Shown here one piece after another: positions 1-6,448 of a stretch of DNA of 18,630 bases. How positions within the stretch are numbered: position 1 is the stretch's first letter; every line of letters begins with the position of its first letter. Under the pieces are notes generated by a model. It made no database searches, had not been told where the DNA came from, and saw nothing but the letters and a program-made list of their open reading frames with translations. Position numbers and translations under genes: made by a program. The stretch comes from SFHK01 sp045538305 (GTDB lineage: Bacteria > Bacillota > Clostridia > Christensenellales > Aristaeellaceae), in assembly GCA_045538305.1 (NCBI GenBank), contig JAZSRC010000024.1:1-18630 (forward strand), given 5' to 3'.

Positions 1-19
1 CTAAAAACGCTTCCCATTT

Positions 20-61
20 CCGATCGCCGCCCGGAAATCCCGCAGGATTTCAGGCGATCGG
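20..61. repeat. Long imperfect hairpin (9 + 7 bp stems)
   Basis: Outer arms CCGATCGCC (20-28) and GGCGATCGG (53-61) pair perfectly. Inner arms GAAATCC (34-40) and GGATTTC (45-51) close a CGCA loop. No T-run follows directly, so a simple terminator is not shown. It could be the end of an upstream transcript or a structured repeat like those at 5107-5347. Confidence 0.7.
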
Positions 62-67
62 CCCCTC

Positions 68-94
68 CCATCAAAAAAGGGACTTTTTTGATGG
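68..94. terminator. Perfect 12-bp hairpin, possible bidirectional terminator
   Basis: CCATCAAAAAAG (68-79) and CTTTTTTGATGG (83-94) pair perfectly around a GGA loop. The A/T runs lie inside the stem, so either strand could present U-rich RNA. It probably ends transcription entering from the left. The stretch from 95 to about 298 shows no convincing gene. Confidence 0.5.
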
Positions 95-298
95 CTTGAG
101 GTGGCTGTATGGAACATCAGCCGCCTGCTTATTATTGAAGGCGTAGCAATACTGAACTTTCAGGATAGAAAATAATGCGTTGTGTTGGAATCCTGTGCGT
201 TAATCTGTGTGCTGGGATATGTAAGGAGACTAATTAAGAGCAAAAAGGGATACTTTTGAATAAGATCTTAAACCCGGGGAGCTTGTTTTATAAAAGGG

Positions 299-327
299 TT
301 GAAAGGAAATGGCTTATAGTATATAAT
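299..327 (+). promoter_or_regulatory. Sigma-A type promoter for the Gly-Cys tail operon
   Basis: TTGAAA at 299-304 and TATAAT at 322-327 are separated by exactly 17 bases. A start near 334 would give a leader of about 77 nt before the GTG at 411. I see no clear operator in the leader. Confidence 0.7.
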
Positions 328-410
328 ATGAACAAGAATACTATACCATGATGTTATTGAATACTGAATCCTGGAAGTGATCGGAAGCCGGTAGAAAGCG
401 AGGAATACAA

Positions 411-1556
411 GTGTCTCTGATTGTGTTTATAGTAGTTGCCTTCCTTACTGTGGCTTTAGGACAAAACGAGGCTCTGCAGAGCATTCAAGGCGTAGCGTTT
501 CTCTTTATTTATCCTATATTTTCCGCAGTTTTGTTGTTTGCTGCGATGTTCATCCTCAAGCGTGTAGTCAAGGGGCAGAGTCAACGATTTGCGAACCGTA
601 TTAGCCGTCATACAATTACCCATACGGAAATGCCGCATCTGTTAAAACTTGAGAGTCCAAGAAAAGAGAAATATCTGAAATATCTGAATTACGTATCGCT
701 TAATGGATATTATTTACTGCGTTTGTATCTACGCGGGATAGTGCGTTACGAATATGAAGAAACTGGTATTGTTCGGCTTAGAATAGATGAACAAAGATTG
801 GAAACTGCAAAAATGCAGGGCGGACGGCACTCTGTATCGGCAGTCAAGTTGGTAATCTACATTCGGAAAAACAAGAATTGCTGTATAAAGGATGTCCTGT
901 ACGGGGAGTTCAATGATGTATATGTAGACGTACCGGAATCGGACGGCACTTTGATGTTTGCAAAGGAAACAAAGGCATACGAAAAATGGAATAAATCTTT
1001 TGACTATATCTTAGCGGGAGTGATGGGTTTTGCTTGGGGTTTGGGTCTGGCTAAACTTATACTGGGTGTAAATAATGACAATCCTTCAGCTTGGTTGTTT
1101 TTGATGTTGATTGTCGGCACGTATGTTCTGATTCATTTATATAGTATCCCGCGGGATACGCTCCAGGACAACTATGAGCAAAATATACGGGATGCCATCA
1201 GGTTAGAATTCGCCAAGGCGCCTCATGAGATCACTCAGGAACTGGTGGAAAAAGTGAACACCACGCTGCCCTCGGATCTGGAACGCAACCAACTGTTGAA
1301 TGCTTACTTCTATAATGCTTACATATATGCACCTACCGGTAAAACCTTGTTCCAGTATGCATTGAATACGCCGGAGAATTCATTCATGGAGCGCTTGATG
1401 CGGGAAATCCAGCAGACACGGGTTGAGATCATTGACCACTATCGTGAGATCGAGAGATTAAAGGCAGCAAAGAATTCGGATAGCAGCGGTTGTACAAGCT
1501 GCGGAGGCTGCGGTGGCTGCGGAGGCTGTGGTGGGTGCGGAGGCTGCGGTGATTAA
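411..1556 (+). CDS. Membrane protein with Gly-Gly-Cys repeat C-terminal tail
   Basis: 381-aa protein starting at GTG, with a GCGAGGA binding site six bases upstream. Two hydrophobic segments lie near residues 2-20 and 26-50, then a soluble region to about 197, two more membrane segments (about 200-246), and a cytosol-type helical region. The C-terminus is a low-complexity tail with seven Cys, each three residues apart (C-x-x-C throughout, mostly Gly-Gly-Cys), ending in Gly-Asp. The overall shape recalls large membrane proteins with Gly/Cys-rich tails such as those collected in TIGR04222, but I cannot confirm membership. The radical SAM gene begins inside the tail codons, so the two products are probably made together. 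I infer that the tail is a substrate or metal/thiol-reactive segment handled by that enzyme. Function is otherwise unknown. Confidence 0.85.
   Translation: MSLIVFIVVAFLTVALGQNEALQSIQGVAFLFIYPIFSAVLLFAAMFILKRVVKGQSQRFANRISRHTITHTEMPHLLKLESPRKEKYLKYLNYVSLNGYYLLRLYLRGIVRYEYEETGIVRLRIDEQRLETAKMQGGRHSVSAVKLVIYIRKNKNCCIKDVLYGEFNDVYVDVPESDGTLMFAKETKAYEKWNKSFDYILAGVMGFAWGLGLAKLILGVNNDNPSAWLFLMLIVGTYVLIHLYSIPRDTLQDNYEQNIRDAIRLEFAKAPHEITQELVEKVNTTLPSDLERNQLLNAYFYNAYIYAPTGKTLFQYALNTPENSFMERLMREIQQTRVEIIDHYREIERLKAAKNSDSSGCTSCGGCGGCGGCGGCGGCGD
1486..1551 (+). repeat. Gly-Gly-Cys coding repeat with embedded translation start
   Basis: Tandem nine-base units of the type GGN-GGN-TGY encode the seven-Cys tail. 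The same bases supply GGAGG motifs, including 1539-1543, which lies five bases before the GTG at 1549. The repeat is therefore protein tail and ribosome binding site at once. Slippage of the nine-base units would change tail length without breaking frame. Confidence 0.8.
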
Positions 1557-2598
1557 TCCGCTCTTCCTCAAACCCCGGCTGGTCATGCAGTTTCATATTA
1601 CAGGGAAATGCAACCTGCGCTGTAAGCATTGCTACCGGGAAGAGGGGAATATTGAGCCTCTTTCCACAGAGGATGTGTTTCGTGTAATCCATCAATACGA
1701 GGCGCTGCTGGCGGAATTTAAAACGGTAAACAACACCAATCGTCGCGGGCATATCAATATCACCGGCGGTGAACCCTTCATGCGTGCGGATATTGATCAA
1801 TTGCTGGAATATTTTGGCCAATGCCGCAGCATGTTTTCCTATGGTGTGCTTTCCAATGGATCCATGATTGATGATAAAATGATCGCCCTGCTGAAGCAGA
1901 CGGGAGCAGCATTTGTTCAGCTGAGCATTGATGGCTGCCGCGAAACGCACGATGCGCTGCGCTTGCCCGGCGATTATGACCGTACGCTGTCGATGGCCCA
2001 ACGACTGGAGAAGAGCGGCGTTTCTACCTATATCAGTTTTACTGCGAACAGGGAAAACTACCGGGATTTACCGCTGGTTGCCCGGGAATGCCGCAAGCGC
2101 GGAATCACGCGACTCTGGTCGGACAGACTGGTTCCCATCGGCCACGGCGCTGAACTGCTGACCATTGATGCAGCTTTAACGAAGGATTATCTGCATACAC
2201 TGCGCAGGGCGCGGGGAAACTGGTTGGTGCGCAAAATGTATCCCCGAACTGAAGTCAGAATGAACCGTGCGCTGCAGTTCCAGTGCGGTGGTGAAACATA
2301 TCAGTGTGGCGCTGCCAAGACACTTGTTACTGTGGATGAAATGGGCCGGATTATGCCTTGCCGCCGTATGCCCATCATCTGCGGCAATGTATTTGATGAT
2401 ACGATCAGAGATATCTATTTTCAGCATCCGGTATTTCGGAAACTCCGCAATGATTTGACGCCGCTGGAATGCATAGCATGTCCCCATCAAAGCTTTTGCC
2501 GGGGCGGCGCAAAATGCCAAAGCTATGCAGCCTATGGATCTTTTAATCGGGCAGATCCGGGTTGTTCGCTTTATATGAATAAAAGAATTTCTAGATGA
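1549..2598 (+). CDS. Radical SAM/SPASM domain protein, putative peptide maturase
   Basis: About 349 aa from the GTG at 1549, which overlaps the upstream stop (GTGATTAA) and has GGAGG five bases before it. An upstream in-frame GTG at 1513 would add 12 Ala/Val-rich residues read from repeat DNA and is less likely. The cluster motif CNLRCKHC (Cys 21, 25, 28) binds the 4Fe-4S that cleaves S-adenosylmethionine. ITGGEP is the usual GGE motif. The last 100 residues carry eight or more Cys in a SPASM pattern (QCGAAKTLVTVDEMG, PCRRMPIICGN, CIACPHQSFCRGGAKC), normally holding auxiliary clusters in enzymes that modify peptides or proteins. The enzyme is cytosolic. The overlap with a gene for a Cys-rich tail suggests that tail is its substrate, for example for thioether formation; this is inference. 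No separate PqqD/RRE gene is visible. Confidence 0.9.
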   Translation: MINPLFLKPRLVMQFHITGKCNLRCKHCYREEGNIEPLSTEDVFRVIHQYEALLAEFKTVNNTNRRGHINITGGEPFMRADIDQLLEYFGQCRSMFSYGVLSNGSMIDDKMIALLKQTGAAFVQLSIDGCRETHDALRLPGDYDRTLSMAQRLEKSGVSTYISFTANRENYRDLPLVARECRKRGITRLWSDRLVPIGHGAELLTIDAALTKDYLHTLRRARGNWLVRKMYPRTEVRMNRALQFQCGGETYQCGAAKTLVTVDEMGRIMPCRRMPIICGNVFDDTIRDIYFQHPVFRKLRNDLTPLECIACPHQSFCRGGAKCQSYAAYGSFNRADPGCSLYMNKRISR

Positions 2599-2621
2599 AG
2601 CGCAGATATAAATATCCTCCC

Positions 2622-2657
2622 CCCCTCCTTCAGTATTTTCAGAGAAGAAGGGGTTTT
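2622..2657 (+). terminator. Rho-independent terminator after radical SAM gene
   Basis: CCCCTCCTTC (2622-2631) pairs with GAAGAAGGGG (2644-2653) with one mismatch, followed by TTTT. It lies 24 bases after the radical SAM stop codon. Confidence 0.7.
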
Positions 2658-2704
2658 CTATGATTAAAAAACCGTCTAAGTCTTTCAGCTTGATCAGTTT
2701 TTGC

Positions 2705-2749
2705 TTGTGCCGGCGCTCGGATTCGAACCAATAACACTTCAGGTATAAA
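2705..2749 (-). pseudogene. Degenerate 3' part of tRNA-Met (attachment-site relic)
   Basis: By hand alignment 39 of 45 bases match the 3' end of the intact tRNA-Met at 10118-10162, covering T-arm, variable loop and anticodon side. The D-arm and 5' acceptor strand are missing. A terminator-like sequence precedes it at 2670-2705, resembling that at 4511-4549. Similarity to the 4554 copy continues on both sides for roughly 120 bases. I read it as the oldest, decayed attachment site. Confidence 0.7.
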
Positions 2750-2859
2750 GGAATCAAAATGGAGGGCAAAACAAGGTTCCTAGGATAGGAATCTTTAGAG
2801 TATGTGTACACTGTCCTTCATGCATATCAGTATGATTGGCTGGAAGCGGAGGAAAAAAG

Positions 2860-3558
2860 ATGCTGTATGTAATGAGCGATATTCATGGTGAATACGAAAG
2901 ATACCTCTCAATGCTTGAACAGATTGACTTTTCGCAGGATGATACGCTCTTTGTTCTTGGTGATGTTGTTGATCGCGGGCCCGAACCAATTAGAGTGCTG
3001 CAGGATATGGCTTCGCGAGATAACGTGTATCTGCTGAAAGGGAATCATGAGGCGATGGCTTCATTTGTGTTACGCAGGTTGAATGTAGAAATAACGGAGG
3101 ATAACGCGGAGTCTCACGTTGATATGGAATTGCTGCAGGCGATTATGGAATGGCAGCAAAATGGCGGCAACATAACGATGGGAAAATTTCGGGAGTTGTC
3201 AGCAGATGAGAAAATAGATTTGCTTGACTATATAGATGACGCGCCGCTGTATGATATCGTTGATGTTGGTACAAAAACTTTTCTCTTACTTCATTCTGGT
3301 TTGGGGAACTTTAAGGAAGGCAAGCGTTTGTCACAATACACATATGAGGAGCTTGCCTGCATGCGACCGGATTTTGAAAGACAGTATTATAAAGATTCTT
3401 CGATATATATAGTGTCTGGACATACTCCAACGCTTGCAGTTACCGGTAAATCTGAAATATATCATTCTCATAACAATATCCTTATTGATTGTGGAGCTGC
3501 CTTTGGAGGAAGGCTGGCTTGTTTGTGCTTGGATACAATGACAGAATTCTATGTATGA
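2860..3558 (+). CDS. Calcineurin-like (PPP-type) metallophosphoesterase
   Basis: 232-aa protein. The ATG at 2860 has GGAGGAAAAAAG directly upstream; the longer frame from a TTG at 2836 lacks such a site. Metal-binding motifs appear in family order: SDIHGE near the N-terminus, GDVVDRGP, GNHEA, LLHSG and SGHTPT. This matches the PPP-like group that includes bacterial Ser/Thr phosphatases and Ap4A hydrolase-like enzymes, which use two metal ions to hydrolyse phosphoesters. The substrate cannot be told. With the next gene it forms the only cargo between two tRNA-Met relics, so it probably arrived as mobile DNA. I did not find a convincing promoter upstream. Confidence 0.88.
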   Translation: MLYVMSDIHGEYERYLSMLEQIDFSQDDTLFVLGDVVDRGPEPIRVLQDMASRDNVYLLKGNHEAMASFVLRRLNVEITEDNAESHVDMELLQAIMEWQQNGGNITMGKFRELSADEKIDLLDYIDDAPLYDIVDVGTKTFLLLHSGLGNFKEGKRLSQYTYEELACMRPDFERQYYKDSSIYIVSGHTPTLAVTGKSEIYHSHNNILIDCGAAFGGRLACLCLDTMTEFYV

Positions 3559-3574
3559 TTGAGGAGAGAACGAA

Positions 3575-4294
3575 ATGACAAGCGTGCAATTAAAGTCAAT
3601 AGAGCAGCTTATTGATTATGGGTTTAGCTCTGATACTGCAAAGATGATGGTGCGCTATGGTACTCTTCCGTGCCCGTTGACTTCCGATGTGTGTCTGAAT
3701 GTGGAATTGCTAAGCCATTTTGTTGATCTGAGGGAGATATCTACTGATGAATGTGATAATGCGGCGGCTTTTCTAAAGAGGGACAACCGCATTAATATGC
3801 GTATGGCCTCTTTTCCGGATCGATATGCGTTTACAGCAGAGCAGTGTCAAGTCTATTTCAAGCAGCCGCTTGAATGGGATATAGCCAGTGACCTAAAAGA
3901 GGAAATGGATGCTTATCTCAAGTTGATTATTTTAAATGAAGAAAACCGTATGGAAATCTATAGAGAGATGTATTGCAATGGCGTTTGGTGGGACTGCGAT
4001 ACAATCAACAGTATTTGTTTGAAGCTACGGGAAATCGCTACCGGACAAACCGATCTGGAGGAAGTAGTTGATAAATGGTGGTTTATTTTGTTTTCACTTT
4101 ATTCGGGTACCTTGCAGTATATTGAAAAGCTGGAAGAACTGTTCCGGAAAGAATCAGTTTGGGAAATCCTCCGAGATACGATAGTTAATGTGAGAGAATT
4201 TTCGGTGCAGTTCAATCCGTTTGACAAGAAAGAACTGGTACTGGAAGAGCTTAAGGAGGAATACCCGCAGCATTTGATAAAGACCTCTGATTGA
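3575..4294 (+). CDS. Hypothetical protein paired with phosphatase
   Basis: 239-aa soluble protein not recognised. The ATG at 3575 lies 16 bases after the phosphatase stop, with GAGGAGAG upstream, so the two are very likely one operon. The sequence is acidic and helical with scattered Trp and Cys, and has no signal peptide, membrane segment or clear catalytic motif. Residues near the N-terminus (SIEQLIDYGFSSDTAKMMV) may form a small helical bundle. Its only context is the phosphatase and the flanking tRNA relics. A partner or substrate of the phosphatase is possible but unsupported beyond linkage. Confidence 0.75.
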   Translation: MTSVQLKSIEQLIDYGFSSDTAKMMVRYGTLPCPLTSDVCLNVELLSHFVDLREISTDECDNAAAFLKRDNRINMRMASFPDRYAFTAEQCQVYFKQPLEWDIASDLKEEMDAYLKLIILNEENRMEIYREMYCNGVWWDCDTINSICLKLREIATGQTDLEEVVDKWWFILFSLYSGTLQYIEKLEELFRKESVWEILRDTIVNVREFSVQFNPFDKKELVLEELKEEYPQHLIKTSD

Positions 4295-4349
4295 GGGGTT
4301 ATTTTGCCAGAAGGATAAAACGAAGCAGGGGAAAGATAAGTGATGCTGT

Positions 4350-4415
4350 TATGAAAAAGATAAGCGGTAAGCAGTCAGAAGTGTAAACGAAATACTGGAT
4401 CAAACCGGGTTTTGA
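4350..4415 (+). pseudogene. 3' relic of a tyrosine integrase gene (second copy)
   Basis: The last codons read AVRSVNEILDQTGF-stop and match AVKRVNEMLVQSGF-stop at the end of the integrase relic at 9759-9953. DNA similarity extends left to about 4350 but is broken by an indel and an in-frame stop (TAA just before GCA at 4371). It ends about 140 bases from the 4554 tRNA relic, the same arrangement as the relic next to the intact tRNA. It is non-functional. Confidence 0.7.
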
Positions 4416-4441
4416 ATGATGGAACGTCAAGTTCTATATAT

Positions 4442-4477
4442 AAAAAAACCTCTCGGGTTTGTACACCCGGAAGGTTT
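4442..4477 (-). terminator. Terminator-like hairpin with minus-strand T-run
   Basis: AAACCT (4446-4451) pairs with AGGTTT (4472-4477), and CGGGT (4454-4458) with ACCCG (4465-4469). On the minus strand seven T residues follow. A similarly placed hairpin follows the other integrase relic at 9984-10016. Confidence 0.5.
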
Positions 4478-4510
4478 AAGGCAGAACGGGTGGAAATGGT
4501 GAAAACAGAT

Positions 4511-4549
4511 AAAAAAGAAACCGTCCAAATCTTTTGACTTGAACGGTTT
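4511..4549 (-). terminator. Terminator downstream of the tRNA-Met relic
   Basis: AAACCGT (4518-4524) pairs with ACGGTTT (4543-4549), extended by CAA/TTG and TC/GA. On the minus strand it is followed by six T residues. It occupies the position that 10076-10114 has for the intact tRNA, but its sequence differs. A decayed version precedes the 2705 relic. Confidence 0.6.
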
Positions 4550-4553
4550 TTGC

Positions 4554-4598
4554 TGGTACCGGCGATCGGATTCGAACCAATGACACTTCGGGTATGAA
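4554..4598 (-). repeat. 45-bp exact copy of tRNA-Met 3' end (attachment site)
   Basis: The 45 bases are identical to 10118-10162, the 3' part of tRNA-Met from CCA through the anticodon. Identity stops abruptly after the anticodon side, so this is no gene. Direct repetition of a tRNA 3' end with a relic integrase beside the intact tRNA is the classic signature of tRNA-site integration. Between the copies lie the restriction system and resolvase. The stretch 4599-4715 holds nothing else I can identify. Confidence 0.85.
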
Positions 4599-4715
4599 GG
4601 ACTCTAAATAGAGGGTAAAACAGGGTTTCTACATCATATGAAAGGAATGAGGATTTGATTTGTGCGGGGTCTGTGGGGTAGGCTTTTCACACTGTTTGTA
4701 AGCATAAAGAGCCTG

Positions 4716-5021
4716 TCAGATGCTGATTTTTATGTTCTTCATAGCATCGCCGATGGACTTGTGAAGGATTTCGGATATGCCCTTCGCTATATCGTCGTGA
4801 TGGATTTTCTGTCCGTTCAGATAAGTTTCAAACTCCACGATAAGTCTTTCTTCAAACTGCGCCATACAATCCATAAATAGCTGCGGAACCGCAGTGCGGA
4901 CGAACTTTTCTGTCACAGTGAAATAGTCGTATATATGTTGTTCATGAATTGGATTCTTTTCATTACTTGCCATCATCGTGATTTCCGGCATAATACAATT
5001 CAGACCTTGATAATTTGCCAT
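4716..5021 (-). CDS. Hypothetical protein, 101 aa
   Basis: Unrecognised small soluble protein. The ATG at 5021 is preceded by GAGGAGG at good spacing, which supports real translation. The middle (about residues 28-60) is amphipathic helix (DYFTVTEKFVRTAVPQLFMDCMAQFEERL) and the end is acidic and helical. There is no HTH, Cys motif or membrane segment. It lies inside the outer island between the attachment copy and the hairpin array, on the same strand as the HTH gene and the restriction system. It may be an element-specific accessory gene. Confidence 0.65.
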   Translation of the reverse strand: MANYQGLNCIMPEITMMASNEKNPIHEQHIYDYFTVTEKFVRTAVPQLFMDCMAQFEERLIVEFETYLNGQKIHHDDIAKGISEILHKSIGDAMKNIKISI

Positions 5022-5106
5022 AGTAGCCTCCTCGCCCCGCTACATCCTTCATACGAAGGAAGCAGAGGGACTTTTTTATTTATATTGTAATTTAGTATAG
5101 GGAAAT

Positions 5107-5347
5107 GGGAACCCCGTTCGCACCCGATGGGTGCTCTCAGGGTTCCCGCGCATACATAGAATCTGCCGATTTTGAGGGAAACCTATATAAGAGACCCCAC
5201 AAAATCGGCAGGAACCCTGCCCCTTGGGGCGGGGTTCCATCGCCATACAAAACTTGGGGGAAGTCCTATATATGAAGTCCCCCAAATCTTGTATAGAAAA
5301 ATGGAAACCCCCGATTTTTGCCGCAGGCAAAAATCGCTGGGGTTTCC
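5107..5347. repeat. Array of five large hairpins
   Basis: Five inverted repeats are packed into 241 bases between two genes. (a) GGGAACCC 5107-5114 / 5140-5147, with inner GCACCC/GGGTGC. (b) CTGCCGATTTTG 5163-5174 / 5200-5211, 12 bp perfect with a 25-nt loop. (c) 5211-5223 / 5226-5238, 13 bp with one wobble. (d) ATACAA 5245-5250 / 5289-5294 and TTGGGGGA 5254-5261 / 5278-5285. (e) 5303-5322 / 5326-5347, about 20 bp. Motifs such as GGAACCC and GGAAACCCC recur between hairpins. It could be a structured RNA, a replication or transfer origin, a repeat family, or a terminator cluster. The open frames through it are side effects of the symmetry. Confidence 0.8.
5297..5347 (-). terminator. Rho-independent terminator of the HTH gene
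   Basis: The last hairpin of the array has GGAAACCCC (5303-5311) / GGGGTTTCC (5339-5347) and an 11-bp inner stem 5312-5322 / 5326-5336 with a GCA loop. Read on the minus strand it begins one base after the HTH stop codon and is followed by a short run of five T residues. Confidence 0.6.
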
Positions 5348-5348
5348 G

Positions 5349-5588
5349 TCATTGATGCTGTAGTATGTAATCTGCCAACTCCAACCGCTGCGGCTCCTGT
5401 TCCATAAAATACAGAAGCAACTTATCTGCCTTCTCCGGCGACAGATGGTTGGGGGTAGTTTTCCATTTGTAGAGTGTGTTGGCTTGTATGCCAGTTGCCG
5501 CCGCTATGGTTTTGACACTTGAACCGAGCAGTGTGATTGCGGTCAGAAGCAATGCTTCGGTTTGTGCGAATGTGTTGTATTGGCGCAT
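5349..5588 (-). CDS. Small helix-turn-helix regulator, 79 aa
   Basis: The ATG at 5588 is chosen because GGAGGTGAT lies four bases upstream. The frame is open further upstream and there encodes Cys-rich residues, but no binding site supports that start. Residues about 25-45 (VKTIAAATGIQANTLYKWK) form a Cro/C1-like helix-turn-helix, followed by a helical tail. It is probably a DNA-binding regulator of the mobile element. Candidate targets are the repeats at 5652-5738 just upstream of its start and the palindrome in the restriction promoter. Neither link is shown. Confidence 0.75.
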   Translation of the reverse strand: MRQYNTFAQTEALLLTAITLLGSSVKTIAAATGIQANTLYKWKTTPNHLSPEKADKLLLYFMEQEPQRLELADYILQHQ

Positions 5589-5651
5589 CGTTATCACCTC
5601 CATGCCATAAGTGCGGCGGCAGGAGGGACATTCACATTTTTCTTCTTTGAT

Positions 5652-5735
5652 ACAAGATTTTGTAGGATAGAGCAAGATAAGGGATTATAAGGGAACACTA
5701 TACAAGTTAGAGCAACATAAGACAAAAGAAGGGAA
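5652..5735. repeat. Two imperfect direct repeats upstream of the HTH gene
   Basis: Two copies share TACAAG, then TAGAGCAA(G/C)ATAAG, then AAGGGAAC, with an eight-base gap in the second copy. They lie in the non-coding stretch upstream of the HTH gene and could be operators. They are short and imperfect. Confidence 0.4.
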
Positions 5736-5736
5736 C

Positions 5737-5925
5737 TTAACGAATTTCCTGCTCCAATTCATCAAATATGGGCACGCCAAAGAACTCTCCCAACTTCATA
5801 TACAGACCATCGTATAATCACGCATGCGATACGGTACAAGGGTGTTTTGTGGAATATTACGCGCGTAGATACGTTTGAGGGGTATAAGTCTGACATATCC
5901 CTGTATTGTAAAAAGGCGTAACGGT
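5737..5925 (-). pseudogene. Degenerate remnant of unknown coding sequence
   Basis: On the minus strand two adjoining frames look protein-like: one gives IPQNTLVPYRMRDYT, the other DGLYMKLGEFFGVPIFDELE and a stop at 5737-5739. A single inserted base near 5812 would join them. No start codon or binding site is evident after the specificity-gene stop at 5928. It may be the end of a lost gene downstream of the restriction system. I cannot name the family, and chance is not excluded. Confidence 0.3.
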
Positions 5926-5927
5926 AA

Positions 5928-6371
5928 TTAAACCGCTGCCGCCTTTTGCTGCAAATATTGAAGTTTTAGTGCACTGATTTGATGTTGGGTGTATTGTTCC
6001 ATATAGGCATAATCGGGACTGCCGTCATTTGTTGCAGGTAACATAATACGGAAAACAGATAGTCGGGCGTTGTTCAGAGAATAGCCATGACCAAATTTTT
6101 CACGCTGAGCAGTAATGCAGGCTGAGATAAAAAGCAGTGCTTCATAGCTTATTTCTTGTTTGGGATACAATGCGGTGACATGGGAATCAAGCAACATATC
6201 ACAGGGCTGATAGTACGAGATGCCTGCACCGCCGTCTCCGTCGTTATTGATGGTTAGGCAATTCCCTTTGAATGTAGCCTTGCGCGGGTTTTCTGAAACA
6301 AAACCCTTGTAGCCATTGTTTACATTACGCGCAGATACTAAAGGAATCTTTCCAGATGTCAATTCTGCCAT
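5928..6371 (-). CDS. Specificity subunit, C-terminal half (second TRD)
   Basis: This frame is open from about 6459 and reads GITPPNQKDWKEYKLLDYFDF before the ATG at 6371. It is the continuation of the upstream half in a different frame. It holds the second target recognition domain (SGKIPLVSARNVNNGYKGFV, later LLDSHVTALYP) and ends with a conserved helical spacer containing DGSPDYAYMEQY. That block parallels GKPDYAFMEEY in the first half, so the whole is an internal duplication, as in type I HsdS and BcgI-type S proteins. The ATG at 6371 has only a weak AAAGGA upstream, so independent translation is uncertain. One extra G (or two fewer) in the G7 tract would fuse the halves to about 351 aa, close to the single S subunit of BcgI-like enzymes. 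Confidence 0.75.
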   Translation of the reverse strand: MAELTSGKIPLVSARNVNNGYKGFVSENPRKATFKGNCLTINNDGDGGAGISYYQPCDMLLDSHVTALYPKQEISYEALLFISACITAQREKFGHGYSLNNARLSVFRIMLPATNDGSPDYAYMEQYTQHQISALKLQYLQQKAAAV

Positions 6372-6448
6372 GTTATTTTGGTTTCCTTTAATAAAATCAA
6401 AATAATCAAGCAGTTTATATTCTTTCCAGTCCTTTTGGTTAGGTGGCG

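Noticed and set aside
1429..2001. 190-aa minus-strand open frame opposite the Gly-Cys tail and radical SAM gene
   Set aside because: It is antisense to two well-supported genes, its start is poor and its composition reflects the repeat.
2600..2860. Possible tRNA gene or riboswitch before the phosphatase
   Set aside because: Only the 3' part of tRNA-Met is present and it is diverged; no D-arm or 5' acceptor strand follows.
5107..5347. CRISPR array
   Set aside because: The hairpins differ from each other and are not evenly spaced identical repeats; no cas genes are present.
5589..5675. N-terminal extension of the HTH protein with CxCPxC residues, a possible zinc knuckle
   Set aside because: The strong GGAGGTGAT site fits the ATG at 5588, and the extension has no binding site of its own.
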